Shown here piece after piece: positions 25,321 to 35,659 of a stretch of DNA of 64,000 nucleotides. The position numbers were made by a program, and so were the translations under genes. The notes under the pieces were generated by a model. That model had not been told where the DNA came from. It did not search any database and was given only the letters and a program-made list of their open reading frames with translations. Each line of letters opens with the position of its first letter. Within the stretch, counting starts at the first letter, position 1. This DNA is from Nitrospira sp. (lineage in GTDB: Bacteria > Nitrospirota > Nitrospiria > Nitrospirales > Nitrospiraceae), in NCBI GenBank assembly GCA_005116745.1, contig SWDS01000006.1, positions 144,935 to 208,934 on the forward strand. The letters are read 5' to 3'.

Positions 25321-27110
25321 TCGCTTGCCTCCTGCTGAGCTATAGGACGAACCTCGGCCAATTCGACGCCGAATATCTCGAGGGCCTGCTTCACCGTCGG
25401 GTTCGCTTTCGCACGTTCGAACAACATCACCCGTTGTTCTTGTTCCTTGGCTGCTCGTATTTGGGCCATGGTCGGTCCCGGTGGATGAGTCTCAGTCAGC
25501 TCGATGATACGGACACGTACGGGAGATCCCAACTGACGCTCGCATAGCTTTGATAACACCAGAAGATTTTCTTCCTTCTCCAATCTCGCTCTGGCCACGG
25601 TTGCCTGCTTGGCAAATCCTATGGTGACGAAGCCGCCCTCCATTCCAACAAACCTGCCGGCTTCGAGAAACGGGCCAATATTAGGAAATGAAGCGGCAAC
25701 CTCTTCTTGGACTAAGTCCCACTGCAATGTTGGTTGTGGACCAACGGCTATGGGAGGCACGGTGGCTGGGGCGGTTGTCGTCACAGCGGTCGGTGGATTG
25801 TGAGATGGTTTGGGTGAGATCGCTGACCCTTCGTCCGTTTCCCCCCTGGGCGTGTGAGCGGGTTTAGGGATGGGCTGTGACGCCGTGGGTACGGCCTGGC
25901 GTAAAGTCTGAGGAGTTGATGGCCCGCTCTTGCGCTCTTCCGGTCTAGCTGGAGGTTTCTGGCTGGAAGACGACGCTGTCTGTGCTGGGCGAGCCTCCGT
26001 ACTCTCTCGTTGGCGAAGCAGGCGAGTAGCTCGAACAGCCGCAGTCTCCACCACGAAACGAGGATGGCTGCTGAATCGTAAAGAATCTTCCGCTTGGATG
26101 AAGATTGTCAGCAGTTCCTGAAACCGCTCCGGAGTCAGTATCTTGGCATCCAGCGACAGCTGGTTCAGATCATCTTCCGAGGTTTCAATCAAACTACGCA
26201 GCTCGACCGTACTGGGAACGACTGCTGCCACCAGCAGATTACGGATGTGTTCCACGACTTCCGCGCAGAACGCCCGCAAGTCATGTCCCCGGTCCAACAG
26301 GTTAGCCAGACTGGCAAGGGCAGCAGGGCTGTCTTGGGCCAAAATCGCTCGGAGAAGTTCCTGCACCAGTTCTTGAGGGACGGCTCCCAAGAGCAGTTCA
26401 AGATCCGCGTGGCTGATGGTTTTGCCGCCGTAGGCAATGGCCTGATCAAGCAAACTCAAGGCGTCACGCATACTCCCTTCACTGGCACGAGCCAGGGCCA
26501 CGAAGCTCCGTTCCTCAAGCAACAACTGATCTTGCGCTGCGACGTGCCGAAGTCGTTCGATGATTTCAGTCCTGGCGATCCGACGAAAGTTGTAATGCTG
26601 ACATCGCGAGAGAATCGTCGCGGGGATTTTGTGAATCTCCGTTGTCGCAAAGATGAACACGACATGTGCTGGTGGTTCTTCGAGTGTCTTTAAGAGGGCA
26701 TTAAACGCCGAGTTTGAGAGCATGTGGACTTCATCGATAAGGTAGACGCGAAACTGACCACGAAATGGCGTGAATCGAACGTTCTCTCGGATCTCTCGCA
26801 CATCATCCACGCTGGTGTTCGATGCGCCGTCGATCTCGATGACATCAACCGAGTTCCCCTGTGCAATTTCACGGCAATTTTCACAGGTGTCACAGGGATG
26901 ACTTGTCGGTCCTCGTTCACAGTTGAGTGCCTTCGCGAGGATTCGTGCGACGGTCGTTTTCCCCACACCTCGCGTGCCGGAAAAGAGATACGCGTGCGCG
27001 ACTCGCTTCGTCGAGACCGCGTTCATCAACGTTTGGACGACATGGGGCTGACCAATCACATCGTCAAACGTGCCGGGCCGATATTTGCGCGCGGAGACTT
27101 GGTAATCCAA
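25317..27110 (-). CDS. dnaX: DNA polymerase III subunits gamma/tau
   Basis: Clamp-loader ATPase, 597 residues. Walker A GTRGVGKT is at 45-52, the zinc module Cys64/73/76/79 follows (CERGPTSHPCDTCENC), Walker B is LIDEVHML and the sensor ATTEIHKIPATILSRCQ. After the ATPase and collar domains (to about 365) a Pro/Ser/Thr-rich linker (375-450) leads to a tau-like C-terminal region. I saw no obvious A-rich slippage site for a short gamma form, but did not check exhaustively. The SRP RNA gene lies about 95 bases upstream. Confidence 0.96.
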   Translation of the reverse strand: MDYQVSARKYRPGTFDDVIGQPHVVQTLMNAVSTKRVAHAYLFSGTRGVGKTTVARILAKALNCERGPTSHPCDTCENCREIAQGNSVDVIEIDGASNTSVDDVREIRENVRFTPFRGQFRVYLIDEVHMLSNSAFNALLKTLEEPPAHVVFIFATTEIHKIPATILSRCQHYNFRRIARTEIIERLRHVAAQDQLLLEERSFVALARASEGSMRDALSLLDQAIAYGGKTISHADLELLLGAVPQELVQELLRAILAQDSPAALASLANLLDRGHDLRAFCAEVVEHIRNLLVAAVVPSTVELRSLIETSEDDLNQLSLDAKILTPERFQELLTIFIQAEDSLRFSSHPRFVVETAAVRATRLLRQRESTEARPAQTASSSSQKPPARPEERKSGPSTPQTLRQAVPTASQPIPKPAHTPRGETDEGSAISPKPSHNPPTAVTTTAPATVPPIAVGPQPTLQWDLVQEEVAASFPNIGPFLEAGRFVGMEGGFVTIGFAKQATVARARLEKEENLLVLSKLCERQLGSPVRVRIIELTETHPPGPTMAQIRAAKEQEQRVMLFERAKANPTVKQALEIFGVELAEVRPIAQQEASE

Positions 27111-27205
27111 TTGTCGCGTTGCTCCCCTACAGTAAGTCTTAAGAAAACCTGAGATTCATGGACGCCAGGATGTCCCTAAATACGCCAAGTTTTTTGATAG
27201 AGAGT

Positions 27206-27306
27206 GGGGCTAGGTGATCCTGCGGCACATAGAACTGACTGCTTACCGTTGCTTCCTTCCGGATCTGGCGGGGTTCACAGGGTTCTATTGCACAGGGCCC
27301 AGCCCC
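27206..27306 (-). ncRNA. ffs: bacterial small SRP RNA (4.5S)
   Basis: The minus strand contains the invariant CCGGAAGGAAGCAACGG loop region. The ends GGGGCT (reading from 27306) and AGCCCC (to 27206) pair, giving a hairpin of about 100 bases with internal loops as in the 4.5S type without an Alu domain. Its position next to dnaX is common. Confidence 0.9.
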
Positions 27307-27414
27307 TATTCTCGATCGAGACCTTCCAGCCCCGCCCAAGCTTCAGGTGTCTATACCGCCCGCGGAAATTACGATACAGCGATAAAGAGCAGGCGGTACA
27401 CATAAAATGCGGTA

Positions 27415-27504
<90 letters not shown>

Positions 27505-27867
27505 GCATCGAGAAGTGTAAAGGGAGAGTATCTTAGCATGCGTATTCATGGCCAGCAAGGTGACCGGCGCTCGTCGATGCTATTCGAAATGAGGAGGCAG
27601 CCGCGGTAGTAGGGCGGTCGCCTTGCGGTGTACCACAGTGAATGTATGGGTGAAGTTTTCGGTGAGTAACGGGGATAGAGTAGATCGGCAAATAGCCAAG
27701 CTGGACCATCCATACAGAGGAGTAGGGTACCCTCGGTCGTATGGGTTGACATTACAGGTGTCCAACGGTACAACGCTATACGACATCGCGTGTTTTTACA
27801 GTCTTAGCCACTCTTGGTTAGTTAATCTATCGTTATAGAGTGGCAGCTCCACGGTATCCTCTACCAT
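27505..27867. other. 363-base gene-less stretch between two tRNAs
   Basis: No reading frame with a credible start, ribosome site or known pattern. It may hold the promoters of tRNA-Ser (leftward) and tRNA-Leu (rightward). Nothing else stands out. Confidence 0.5.
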
Positions 27868-27950
27868 GCGAGAGTGGCGGAACTGGCAGACGCGCGAGAC
27901 TTAGGATCTCGTGGGCAACCGTGGGGGTTCAAGTCCCCCCTCTCGCACCA
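27868..27950 (+). tRNA. tRNA-Leu (TAG anticodon)
   Basis: An 83-base class II tRNA with encoded CCA. The acceptor GCGAGAG pairs with CTCTCGC, the anticodon stem CGAGA/TCTCG encloses CTTAGGA (anticodon TAG), and the variable arm is TGGGCAACCGT. The trigger factor gene begins 42 bases later. Confidence 0.94.
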
Positions 27951-27991
27951 CTATAACGAACACTTATGGAGTAGGGAGTCTCATTTCGACA

Positions 27992-29308
27992 ATGAAGATG
28001 GAAGTGACTGAGTTAGGACCAATGAAACGCGCCTTGAAAATCGAGGTGCCGGTCGATGAGGTGGCGCAACAATTTTCACGAGCCTATTTGGAACTCAACC
28101 GTCAGGTTCGGATTCCAGGGTTTCGACCAGGGAAAGCCCCGGTGGCTATTTTAGAAAAGCGTTATGCCAAAACAATCGAAGAGGATGTCATTCGAAAGCT
28201 CGTGCCGGACTTCTATGGTCGGGCCATCAAACAGGCTGGGATTAGTCCAGTAGTGGTGGATATTCCTCCTCTGGATCGGGTCAAAATCCAAAAAGACGCC
28301 CCGTTTACGTTCACGGCGACCGTCGAAATCAAACCGACAATCGAACTTCGCGACTATAAGTCCCCCAATCCCATTTCGCTCCAGGCCGACAAGCGCACGG
28401 TTGCAGAGGAACAGATAGACCGTGCTCTCGAAGTATTGCGCGAACAACAGGCGCGCCTAGACGAGGCTCAAGCTGGTACGGTTTTAGCCGAAGGGGATTA
28501 TGCCATCGTCGATCTCGAAGGATTTCTGGAAGGTGCTCCTCTCGAAGGTACAAAGAAGGAAGGCCAGCTCCATAAAGTGGGATCAAAGGCCGCTTTGCTG
28601 GGGATTGAAATCGACGCTCATCTGATCGGAAGACAGGCAGGGGATATGGTAGAAATTCCTCAGACCTATCCGGTGAGCCATCCGGATCAACGGGTCGCGG
28701 GAAAAGCTCTCAGCTTCCGCCTCGTCATAAAGGGGGTTAAACAGAAAAAGCTTCCTACCCTTGATGATGAGTTCGCCAAGGACTGCGGACCATACGCGTC
28801 GCTGCACGAGTTAAAGGACAAGTTGCGTGGCCAAATGGAAAAGGCGCTCAAGAGGGATATTGAAGAGTCCTACAAAGATACTCTTCTCAAACGCCTTATC
28901 GAGACCCATCATTTTGATCTCCCTGATACACTTGTAGAACGAGAGCTCAGCACGATTGTGCAGCAGAAATTACAAGCACGACAGCGCGGCAACGTCACCG
29001 ATTCCCCTCCTCCGCCAGATGCGGAAGAATTGAAGAAGATTCGCGAAGAGCACCGTGAGGACGCAAATCGTCGTGTGAAAGCAGGGTTGATTCTTGAGGC
29101 CATCGCGGAGAAAGAAAGCTTGTCGGTGACCCAGGACGATCTGAATAATGAAGTGACTCGACTAGCTACGGAGCTCAGGGTACCGATGGCCGATCTCGTG
29201 AAAATGATCCAGGCAGGTGGCCAGGATTCTATTGAGGAATTACGCGCGAGGATCTTGGCCGATAAGGCGCTGGATGTTGTCTATCGTCAAGCGTTCATTC
29301 AAGGATAG
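27992..29308 (+). CDS. tig: trigger factor, ribosome-associated chaperone
   Basis: 438 residues from ATG 27992; an upstream in-frame Met at 27911 is inside tRNA-Leu and is rejected. The ribosome-binding N domain carries [15 protein letters not shown], matching the GFRxGK signature loop. A PPIase (FKBP) domain spans about 150-240 ([16 protein letters not shown]) and a helical C domain follows. It shields nascent chains at the ribosome exit. The order tig-clpP-clpX is widely conserved. Confidence 0.96.
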   Translation: MKMEVTELGPMKRALKIEVPVDEVAQQFSRAYLELNRQVRIPGFRPGKAPVAILEKRYAKTIEEDVIRKLVPDFYGRAIKQAGISPVVVDIPPLDRVKIQKDAPFTFTATVEIKPTIELRDYKSPNPISLQADKRTVAEEQIDRALEVLREQQARLDEAQAGTVLAEGDYAIVDLEGFLEGAPLEGTKKEGQLHKVGSKAALLGIEIDAHLIGRQAGDMVEIPQTYPVSHPDQRVAGKALSFRLVIKGVKQKKLPTLDDEFAKDCGPYASLHELKDKLRGQMEKALKRDIEESYKDTLLKRLIETHHFDLPDTLVERELSTIVQQKLQARQRGNVTDSPPPPDAEELKKIREEHREDANRRVKAGLILEAIAEKESLSVTQDDLNNEVTRLATELRVPMADLVKMIQAGGQDSIEELRARILADKALDVVYRQAFIQG

Positions 29309-29357
29309 GCGTGGTGGGTGTTGGGTACGGAGTTGCCCGGGAAAGGAATTGAACAAT

Positions 29358-29984
29358 ATGTTGGTTCCGATGGTAGTCGAACAAACCAATCGAGGCGAAC
29401 GAGCCTATGACATCTACTCACGCCTTCTCAAAGATCGCATCATTTTTCTTGGAGCTCCAATCGATGATGTGTTTGCCAACTTAGTGATTGCGCAACTGCT
29501 CTTTCTTGAATCGGAAGATCCCGAAAAAGATATTAATCTCTACGTCAACTCTCCGGGAGGTAGTGTGACTGCCGGATTGGGCATATACGATACCATGCAA
29601 TATGTGAAGCCCCCGATCAACACCATCTGCCTCGGTCAGGCTGCCAGTATGGGTGCGCTCCTATTGACCGCCGGAACAAAAGGCAAGCGTTTTTCCCTGC
29701 CCAATGCTCGGGTGATGATCCATCAACCGTTGGGTGGGTTCCAAGGACAAGCGACGGAAATAGACATTCATGCCAGGGAAATTCTCAAGATTCGTGAACG
29801 TCTCAATGAAATCATGGCCAAACACACTGGCCAGCCGATTGAAAAGATCGCGCATGACACAGAACGGGACTATTTCATGTCCGGCGAAGAAGCGAAGCGG
29901 TACGGCCTCATAGACGAGGTCATCACACGACCACCCAAACTTATGAAAGCAGTAGAATCCGGCGACGGGATCAAAGGTAAGTAA
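29358..29984 (+). CDS. clpP: ATP-dependent Clp protease, proteolytic subunit
   Basis: 208 residues from ATG 29358 ([20 protein letters not shown]); an earlier in-frame start would run through tig and is rejected. Catalytic Ser97 is in [11 protein letters not shown] and His122 in VMIHQPLGG, and the family Asp is near [10 protein letters not shown]. It forms the peptidase barrel for ClpX, encoded 13 bases downstream. Length is standard. Confidence 0.97.
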   Translation: MLVPMVVEQTNRGERAYDIYSRLLKDRIIFLGAPIDDVFANLVIAQLLFLESEDPEKDINLYVNSPGGSVTAGLGIYDTMQYVKPPINTICLGQAASMGALLLTAGTKGKRFSLPNARVMIHQPLGGFQGQATEIDIHAREILKIRERLNEIMAKHTGQPIEKIAHDTERDYFMSGEEAKRYGLIDEVITRPPKLMKAVESGDGIKGK

Positions 29985-29997
29985 CGCAGGAGGGTGC

Positions 29998-31254
29998 ATG
30001 GCCAAGCAGGAAAAGATGGACCGACACTTGCGCTGTTCTTTCTGTGGAAAAAGCCGTGATGAGGTAAGAAAACTCATCGCCGGACCGACGGTGTATATCT
30101 GTGATGAGTGCGTCAATCTTTGTAATGACATCATTGCGGAGGACTGGGAAGAAGCCAAAGAAGAAATTTCGTCTAAACTCAAGAAACCAGCGGAGATCAA
30201 GCATCACCTCGATCAATATGTCATTGGGCAGGATCGGGCTAAACGCATTTTGTCTGTGGCCGTACATAATCATTACAAGCGCATCTCCTCAAAGGAAAAA
30301 GAGGTTGATGATATCGAGCTCCAAAAGGGCAATATCCTCATGGTGGGTCCGACCGGCACGGGGAAGACTCTCTTGGCCCAGACCTTGGCTAAATATCTTG
30401 ACGTCCCATTTACTCTTGCTGATGCCACGACGCTGACCGAAGCCGGTTATGTGGGGGAAGATGTCGAGAATATCATTCTGAAACTCCTGCAAGCTGCGGA
30501 TTACGATGTGGAGCGGGCTGAACGCGGAATTGTGTACATCGACGAAATCGATAAGATCAGTCGGAAGAGCGATAGCCCGTCTATTACGCGTGACGTGTCT
30601 GGCGAGGGTGTTCAGCAAGCCCTACTGAAATTGATCGAAGGCACGGTCGCGAATGTCCCACCGCAGGGAGGGAGAAAGCATCCGCATCAGGAATTTATTC
30701 AAGTCAATACCAGCAACATTTTGTTTATCTGTGGTGGAGCGTTTGTCGGTTTAGAACAGATCATCGAACAGCGTCTGAATCGAAAATCCATTGGATTTGG
30801 AGCTGAAATCCGCGGAAAAAGCGACATTCGTTTGGGAGATTTTCTGTCAAAGGTACAGCCAGAGGATTTTCTGAAGTACGGTCTGATACCGGAATTCGTA
30901 GGACGATTACCCGTCGTGGCCACGTTAGAGGAGTTAGACGAGCGAGCCTTGATCCGTATCCTGACTGAACCGCGCAATGCGTTGACCAAGCAGTACGAGA
31001 AGCTGTTATCGTTTGAAAAGGTCAAGCTCCGATTCACCGAAGCGGCGTTGGGGGCCCTAGCGCGTAAAGCCTATGCGCAGAAGACTGGGGCCAGAGGTCT
31101 TCGGGCGATCCTGGAAGAAGTGATGCTTGACATCATGTATGATGCCCCCTCTCAGAAACAAATCGTAGAAGTGGTGATTACGGAAGATGCAATCTTGGGA
31201 AAAAACCCACCGATGCGCATATTTGAACAGGAAAATGACGCTAAGACCGCATAA
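29998..31254 (+). CDS. clpX: ClpX, unfoldase subunit of ClpXP
   Basis: 418-residue AAA+ protein that unfolds substrates into ClpP. The N-terminal zinc domain has Cys13/16/35/38 ([17 protein letters not shown]), then Walker A GPTGTGKT, pore loop GYVGEDVE, Walker [11 protein letters not shown], and the [10 protein letters not shown]-type region before a ClpP-binding loop. A GCAGGAGGGTGC ribosome site precedes ATG 29998. A hairpin follows the stop. Confidence 0.97.
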   Translation: MAKQEKMDRHLRCSFCGKSRDEVRKLIAGPTVYICDECVNLCNDIIAEDWEEAKEEISSKLKKPAEIKHHLDQYVIGQDRAKRILSVAVHNHYKRISSKEKEVDDIELQKGNILMVGPTGTGKTLLAQTLAKYLDVPFTLADATTLTEAGYVGEDVENIILKLLQAADYDVERAERGIVYIDEIDKISRKSDSPSITRDVSGEGVQQALLKLIEGTVANVPPQGGRKHPHQEFIQVNTSNILFICGGAFVGLEQIIEQRLNRKSIGFGAEIRGKSDIRLGDFLSKVQPEDFLKYGLIPEFVGRLPVVATLEELDERALIRILTEPRNALTKQYEKLLSFEKVKLRFTEAALGALARKAYAQKTGARGLRAILEEVMLDIMYDAPSQKQIVEVVITEDAILGKNPPMRIFEQENDAKTA

Positions 31255-31307
31255 AAACTGACACATTTCTATTATTGATTGATAAGTCTAGCTAATAATT
31301 CGTAGAA

Positions 31308-31331
31308 GGGGGGAAATATAAATTTCCCCCC
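31308..31331 (+). terminator. GC-rich hairpin after clpX
   Basis: Inverted repeat GGGGGGAAAT (31308-31317) and ATTTCCCCCC (31322-31331). The T tract is weak, so it may be a terminator or an mRNA 3'-end stabiliser. Confidence 0.6.
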
Positions 31332-31435
31332 TGGCCGTTACCTCTTTCCATCGCTTTTCCTAACCTCCTCATTTTCCTCGACAATCAGAAACGCCGCGCT
31401 ATACTTGCCTCGTACGTGTTTTTGAGGGAGTGGCT

Positions 31436-31963
31436 GTGAAATACCCTGTTTCTTTGAGTCTTCGTTATAAAGGCAACGTCATTGAACTTGACGCAGCCCG
31501 TGAAATGATCGTCTTGTTGGGTGTGAAGGGGGAGGCAATCGGCTCCCTGTCCTGGGACTTCGTCATTGATCAAATACTTGCCTACCGCAAGGTGGATGTT
31601 ATGGGTGTTCAAAAGGAGGTCCGGTCAGAGCCTCGGATTTCGCTCGCGTTCCGGGTACGGTACAACAGCCCAGAAGGACCACGATGTGAAAGTCGGGCAG
31701 GTGGTATTGGCGGTGGAGGATTATTTATCGAAAGCCAGACCCCTCTTTCTGTAGGGACCAGATTGGCTATGGAGTTCTCGTTTCAAGAGAAATCTGATGA
31801 ATGGATGCCCGCAAAAGGAACCGTCGCCTGGGTTTGTCCGAAAGCTGATCAATATACGTTTAGCCCAGGAATGGGGATACGGTTCACTGAAATAGCGGAG
31901 AATGTCCGAGATCGAATTCATGAGTTAGTGAAATCAACCCAGAAGATAGGGCATGCAGCATAA
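31436..31963 (+). CDS. PilZ-domain protein, first of a tandem pair
   Basis: 175 residues from GTG 31436, chosen over the GTG at 31430 because GAGGGA then sits at normal spacing. Residues 1-55 form a beta-rich N-terminal part (ISLRYKGNVIELDAAREMIV region). The PilZ domain (about 60-170) has RSEPR matching the RxxxR c-di-GMP motif, but the second motif is GGIGGGGLFIE in place of (D/N)xSxxG. It resembles the PilZ subgroup with GGLFI common in Myxococcus. Either c-di-GMP binding is altered or this is a scaffold PilZ. A paralogue follows 37 bases later. Confidence 0.83.
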   Translation: MKYPVSLSLRYKGNVIELDAAREMIVLLGVKGEAIGSLSWDFVIDQILAYRKVDVMGVQKEVRSEPRISLAFRVRYNSPEGPRCESRAGGIGGGGLFIESQTPLSVGTRLAMEFSFQEKSDEWMPAKGTVAWVCPKADQYTFSPGMGIRFTEIAENVRDRIHELVKSTQKIGHAA

Positions 31964-32000
31964 TTCCACTCCTGGCTTACGCCACCCGGAAAAGGGATGT

Positions 32001-32519
32001 ATGACGTTTCCTGTCGTTTCCACTACGGGGTATCAAGGAAAATCTCTGAGTATTGATTCTGGGCGAGAGATAATCAACGTACGCGACTCCTCTGGCCAGT
32101 TGTTGGGCAGCATGTCTTGGGGGGCAATCATCGAGCACGTGGTTGTCAGTGGTGAAGAAGGGCGGTTTGCCCATTGTCGCAAGCAGCCCCGTGCGCCCCT
32201 TGCTCTGAAGATCCGATATACCACACCAGAAGGAAAGCACTTTGATAGTCTAACCGGGGGAATCAGCGGCGGTGGGCTTTTTATCGAGAGTGGTGTCCCT
32301 CTCAGTCCTGGCACCGAATTGACGGTCGAATTTGCCCTTCCAGATCGGCCGTGGAACAAGCTGAAAGCGAAGGCGAAGGTCGCCTGGGTTCGCAACAAGC
32401 CGGAGCGATACCTTCTGTTTCCAGGCATGGGTATCCAGTTTGTGGATTTGGAGAAGACGGTACAAGAGGAATTGGTCGGACTGGTTGAGGCTCTGAATCG
32501 AAGTCGAAATCCATCCTGA
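32001..32519 (+). CDS. PilZ-domain protein, second of the tandem pair
   Basis: 172 residues from ATG 32001 (AAAAGGGATGT before it); an earlier Met at 31953 overlaps the first gene and is less likely. Same build as its neighbour: an N-terminal part ending in LLGSMSWGAIIEHVV (compare AIGSLSWDFVIDQIL), RKQPR as RxxxR, and GGISGGGLFIES, where Ser of (D/N)xSxxG is kept but the acidic/Asn position is Gly. The pair clearly arose by duplication and probably responds to c-di-GMP or serves as an adaptor. Confidence 0.83.
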   Translation: MTFPVVSTTGYQGKSLSIDSGREIINVRDSSGQLLGSMSWGAIIEHVVVSGEEGRFAHCRKQPRAPLALKIRYTTPEGKHFDSLTGGISGGGLFIESGVPLSPGTELTVEFALPDRPWNKLKAKAKVAWVRNKPERYLLFPGMGIQFVDLEKTVQEELVGLVEALNRSRNPS

Positions 32520-32895
32520 GTAACGAGCAAGCTTTTCCGAATCAGCATGTAACGTTCAGACTATCGCCTGCCGGCCAACGGCTGCTATTTTTCCGATATG
32601 GACCTCTTCCCCCAAGCCTGTAGGCACCTCCCGCCAGAACGAAGAAAATGACCGCCTCATCCCATCACCGATCCAGTAGATGTAGAACTGTCTGACCAAC
32701 CCTCGCTTTCTCTAAAGCATCAATGGCTCATTAACTGTTCGACTGAGCCTGTTCAAGGGTCACGTCAGGGTCGGGTGCTGGAGTATTTTGGTAACGTCTA
32801 CAGCGATAGCGATCCCTCATGTGAGTGGTGCGAAGAGGGCAAACATCAGTCGGCAAGAACATGAGTGAAATATGAGGAGGCTCTATGGATGAGGG
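32520..32895. other. 376-base gene-less stretch
   Basis: Between the second PilZ gene and the converging tatA-like gene. No credible reading frame. A short stretch near 32740 (GTTCGACTGAGCCTGTTCAA) weakly resembles the REP-like palindrome at 17091. Confidence 0.45.
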
Positions 32896-33690
32896 TCACG
32901 CAGATTTCTGGGGATCTTCTTGCGGCGGCGGTAATTCTTTAGCGGCATCCATAGATTGCTGGATTTCTTTTTTGGCGGCATCCAGTTCGGCCTGAATCGT
33001 ACTCATTTGAGGGTCGACACTATTACGGACATCGGTCACGGCTTGCCGGAACGTTCGCACGACCTCTCCGAGTCCTTCACCGAAATGCTGAAGGTCATCG
33101 GGCAATACCGCTGCTGATTGCGTCGCTTTGAGTGCTGCCTGTTGCGCCTGCACGCGAGCCACCGCATCTTTGTTCACAATGGCAGAAGGACGTTTGGCGG
33201 TCGGTTTTGCCTGAGAACCAGCCGGCAAGGGTGGATACGACGCGTGAGCTCTTGGAGGGGGGGCTGCAGCCCGTTCCTCCATCGAGAGCACGGGGCTGGC
33301 GGCAGACGCTGATGCTTGATTCAGGGAAGGAGCTGATGGTTGTCGAGTCTGAAGGTTTGTGTTGTACAACAATGAAGCAGTGGTGCCGGGCGTCAGCTCC
33401 GGACCAGGGACATAGGGAGCAAGTGGTCTCGTCGTTGTCGACGATGATCCTGTGGCCGGTGGTGGAACTGTTGCTGCGATACTTGCCGGAGTCTGAATTG
33501 CCTGTGGTTGCCCGGATTCTTGTTGGACCGGGTCAGAAGCGGGTTGAGGCACGTCGGTGACTTCTTTTCGAAAGCCTTTCAACGCCTTGCCGACCCCCTC
33601 GCCGATCTGTGGCAGACGGCCCGCGCCGAAAATGATCAGCACGATGACGAGAATGAGAATGAGTTCTGAGAAACCCATTGTGCCGAACAT
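32896..33690 (-). CDS. TatA-family twin-arginine translocase protein with repeated amphipathic helix
   Basis: 264 residues, far longer than the usual 60-100. Residues 6-22 form the TatA membrane helix ([20 protein letters not shown]) and 24-47 the amphipathic helix with [19 protein letters not shown] low-complexity Pro/Ser/Ala region (48-195) follows, then residues 200-221 repeat the amphipathic pattern ([18 protein letters not shown]), with 11 of 22 aligned residues identical. A charged helix ([20 protein letters not shown]) ends the protein. The first 50 residues support Tat pore or TatB-like function; no tatC is in this window. Transcribed leftward, 111 bases from the M24 peptidase gene. 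Confidence 0.88.
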   Translation of the reverse strand: MFGTMGFSELILILVIVLIIFGAGRLPQIGEGVGKALKGFRKEVTDVPQPASDPVQQESGQPQAIQTPASIAATVPPPATGSSSTTTRPLAPYVPGPELTPGTTASLLYNTNLQTRQPSAPSLNQASASAASPVLSMEERAAAPPPRAHASYPPLPAGSQAKPTAKRPSAIVNKDAVARVQAQQAALKATQSAAVLPDDLQHFGEGLGEVVRTFRQAVTDVRNSVDPQMSTIQAELDAAKKEIQQSMDAAKELPPPQEDPQKSA

Positions 33691-33801
33691 GCATGGCCTC
33701 GCATGTGATCCAGAGAGTGCCCTTGTGGAATGGCTGAATCTAGCCGCCCCTCGGACATGGTGTCAAGAAAAGGGTCGGAGCAGAACGATCAGACAGAAAT
33801 G

Positions 33802-35004
33802 TCAGAGCAGAGACACGATTTCGGTTTGAAGTGGTAGCCCATACACCACGGCTTCGCGATCCGATACATAGACGTCAAGCTCACTCCTGATCCCAAACTC
33901 TCCCGGCAGGTAGATCCCCGGCTCGATAGAGAAGCAGGTTCTCGGCAGAAGCCGACGGCTATCCTGAGTTTCCAGGTTGTCGATATTGGCTCCATTGCCA
34001 TGGACTTCTTCCCCGATCGAGTGGCCGGTTCGATGTATGAAGAAGTCGCCGTAGCCCGCCGTGCGAATCGTCGTGCGGCAGACATCATCAACTTCCCATC
34101 CGCAAGGAAATCGGCCGGTGGCCACCTGATCCTGGACAAACGACAGTGCTGCATCGCGTCCGCGCCGAACATGTTCAAAGATTATGCGCTGCTTTGCCGG
34201 TACGTCCGTGCCGGTATAGCCTGTCCAGGTGATATCTCCATAGACCGATCCCGGGGCCGTTTGTTTCGCCCAGAGGTCGATCAGAACTAAATTGTCTCGA
34301 GTGATGAGTGAGGAGCTTGATGCAGTCGGTCCATAATGAGGATCGGCGCTGTGGGCATCAACAGCTGCAATTGGAGCGCTGGATGTGGTCATGCCCGCAT
34401 CGCGAATACGCGAGAGAATAAACTGCTGCAGATCATATTCGGATAACCGACGTTCGTTGGTGATGCATGACGCCACATGGGCGAAGGTCTCATCGACGAT
34501 GTTTCTGAGCGCCGTCACGGCGTACCGATGGGATTCCAGTTGCGCATCCGTCCAGACTGCCTCGAATTGTTGGACGAGATCAGCTGATGTGACCACCTCA
34601 AGCCCAAAACTTCTGATCAACTCAACGGTGCCGGCATCCACTCTGGACAGATACGGAACCGCGTTGAACGGTGAATACTGCATGGCAATTTTCCGTCGAC
34701 CTCGCAACAGCGAGGCCAAGAGCAAACGTTGCTGTTCCCATGACACGTACTGCTGGACTTGGCCGGGTAACTCATCCAACACATGTGGTTCGATCATATG
34801 AAGGAGTTTGACCGGTTCCCCCCTTGTCGGGATCCAATAGTACCAACGTCGAGTGACGTGCTGGGTTGGATCAAGAAGCAAGACCCGATAGGCTAATGGG
34901 TCGCCGCCGCGAAAGTCGTAGAAAAGCCATCCATCAACGCTGTCCATGTTTCCGAGGGCGTCTTGGATCTCAGCGATCCGTGTATGATAGGCACTGTCGC
35001 TCAT
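33802..35004 (-). CDS. M24-family Xaa-Pro aminopeptidase-like metallopeptidase
   Basis: 400 residues with an N-terminal creatinase-like domain (1-165) and a pita-bread catalytic domain. Five metal ligands of the family are visible: Asp in LIDLWAK, Asp in VYGDITW, His in HRTGHSIGEEVHG, Glu in FSIEPGIY and Glu in IRSELDVY. Cytoplasmic, removing residues next to proline by family rule. It reads leftward ahead of tatA. Confidence 0.9.
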   Translation of the reverse strand: MSDSAYHTRIAEIQDALGNMDSVDGWLFYDFRGGDPLAYRVLLLDPTQHVTRRWYYWIPTRGEPVKLLHMIEPHVLDELPGQVQQYVSWEQQRLLLASLLRGRRKIAMQYSPFNAVPYLSRVDAGTVELIRSFGLEVVTSADLVQQFEAVWTDAQLESHRYAVTALRNIVDETFAHVASCITNERRLSEYDLQQFILSRIRDAGMTTSSAPIAAVDAHSADPHYGPTASSSSLITRDNLVLIDLWAKQTAPGSVYGDITWTGYTGTDVPAKQRIIFEHVRRGRDAALSFVQDQVATGRFPCGWEVDDVCRTTIRTAGYGDFFIHRTGHSIGEEVHGNGANIDNLETQDSRRLLPRTCFSIEPGIYLPGEFGIRSELDVYVSDREAVVYGLPLQTEIVSLL

Positions 35005-35067
35005 GGGCTTCCATCTTAGCCTTGGGGTACAGAGGCGTCAATCAAGCACCGAGTCTCTGTGTGAATC

Positions 35068-35556
35068 ATGGTACAATGGGCCTCCATGGTTCCAGAATCA
35101 AATCGGGATGTCCCATCTTATCGAGTCACGTTCTTCTTCGGGCCTGAGCCAGTCGTAGGGCACCCCGATGTGCTGGCCTGTGTGTTCAACGTGAAAAAAC
35201 GGAGTTGGAAAGCAGGCATTCAGATCTCCGTTGAGATGAGAAATGACCAGCTGGCGGGGCTTCAAGAGAAGATGCGCCTTGCGGATCGACTGGCGAAGAG
35301 CTTGATGGCACTCGATCCCCACGATCGTCCTCACTATCAAGAGCGCATGGCGGATTGCTTTGCACAAGCTGTGTGTTGGTGCAAGTTGGATCTCAGACTG
35401 CAAGCGGGTGTGGCCCAAGAAAATCAGCGAATCCAAGCCGATGAGTTGGCTCTCGAATTGGATCACGAAGCCAGCAATCGCGTAGACTATGTTCTCGCCT
35501 ATATCTTGGGAGAGTTGGATCTGGCCCCTGATCGTTCGGTGTCATCATCCTGTTAA
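35068..35556 (+). CDS. unknown soluble protein
   Basis: 162 residues, no family recognised, no signal or membrane segment. It has a compact N-terminal part (SYRVTFFFGPEPVVGHPDVL, then ACVFNVKKRSWKAGIQISVE) and a long helical remainder. The start may instead be the Met at 35086; neither has a clear ribosome site. Codon use matches its neighbours, and it stands alone between the M24 gene and a small exported protein. Confidence 0.65.
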   Translation: MVQWASMVPESNRDVPSYRVTFFFGPEPVVGHPDVLACVFNVKKRSWKAGIQISVEMRNDQLAGLQEKMRLADRLAKSLMALDPHDRPHYQERMADCFAQAVCWCKLDLRLQAGVAQENQRIQADELALELDHEASNRVDYVLAYILGELDLAPDRSVSSSC

Positions 35557-35659
35557 GGTCGAGATCCCCTCGGGAGTTGCATTCAGCGGAGAATTTGTTA
35601 TAACGCATGCCAGGACTCGTGTATGATTGTTCATGCATCCCACATCATTGGTGTGAAAA

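Noticed and set aside
27546-27786. Two overlapping minus-strand frames between the tRNA genes
   Set aside because: No ribosome site or recognisable motif in either frame; they overlap each other and look random.
27911-27991. Extended start of trigger factor at 27911
   Set aside because: It lies inside tRNA-Leu; the ATG at 27992 gives the normal N-terminus.
29217-29357. Extended clpP start at 29217
   Set aside because: It overlaps the end of tig in another frame; the normal ClpP N-terminus begins at 29358.
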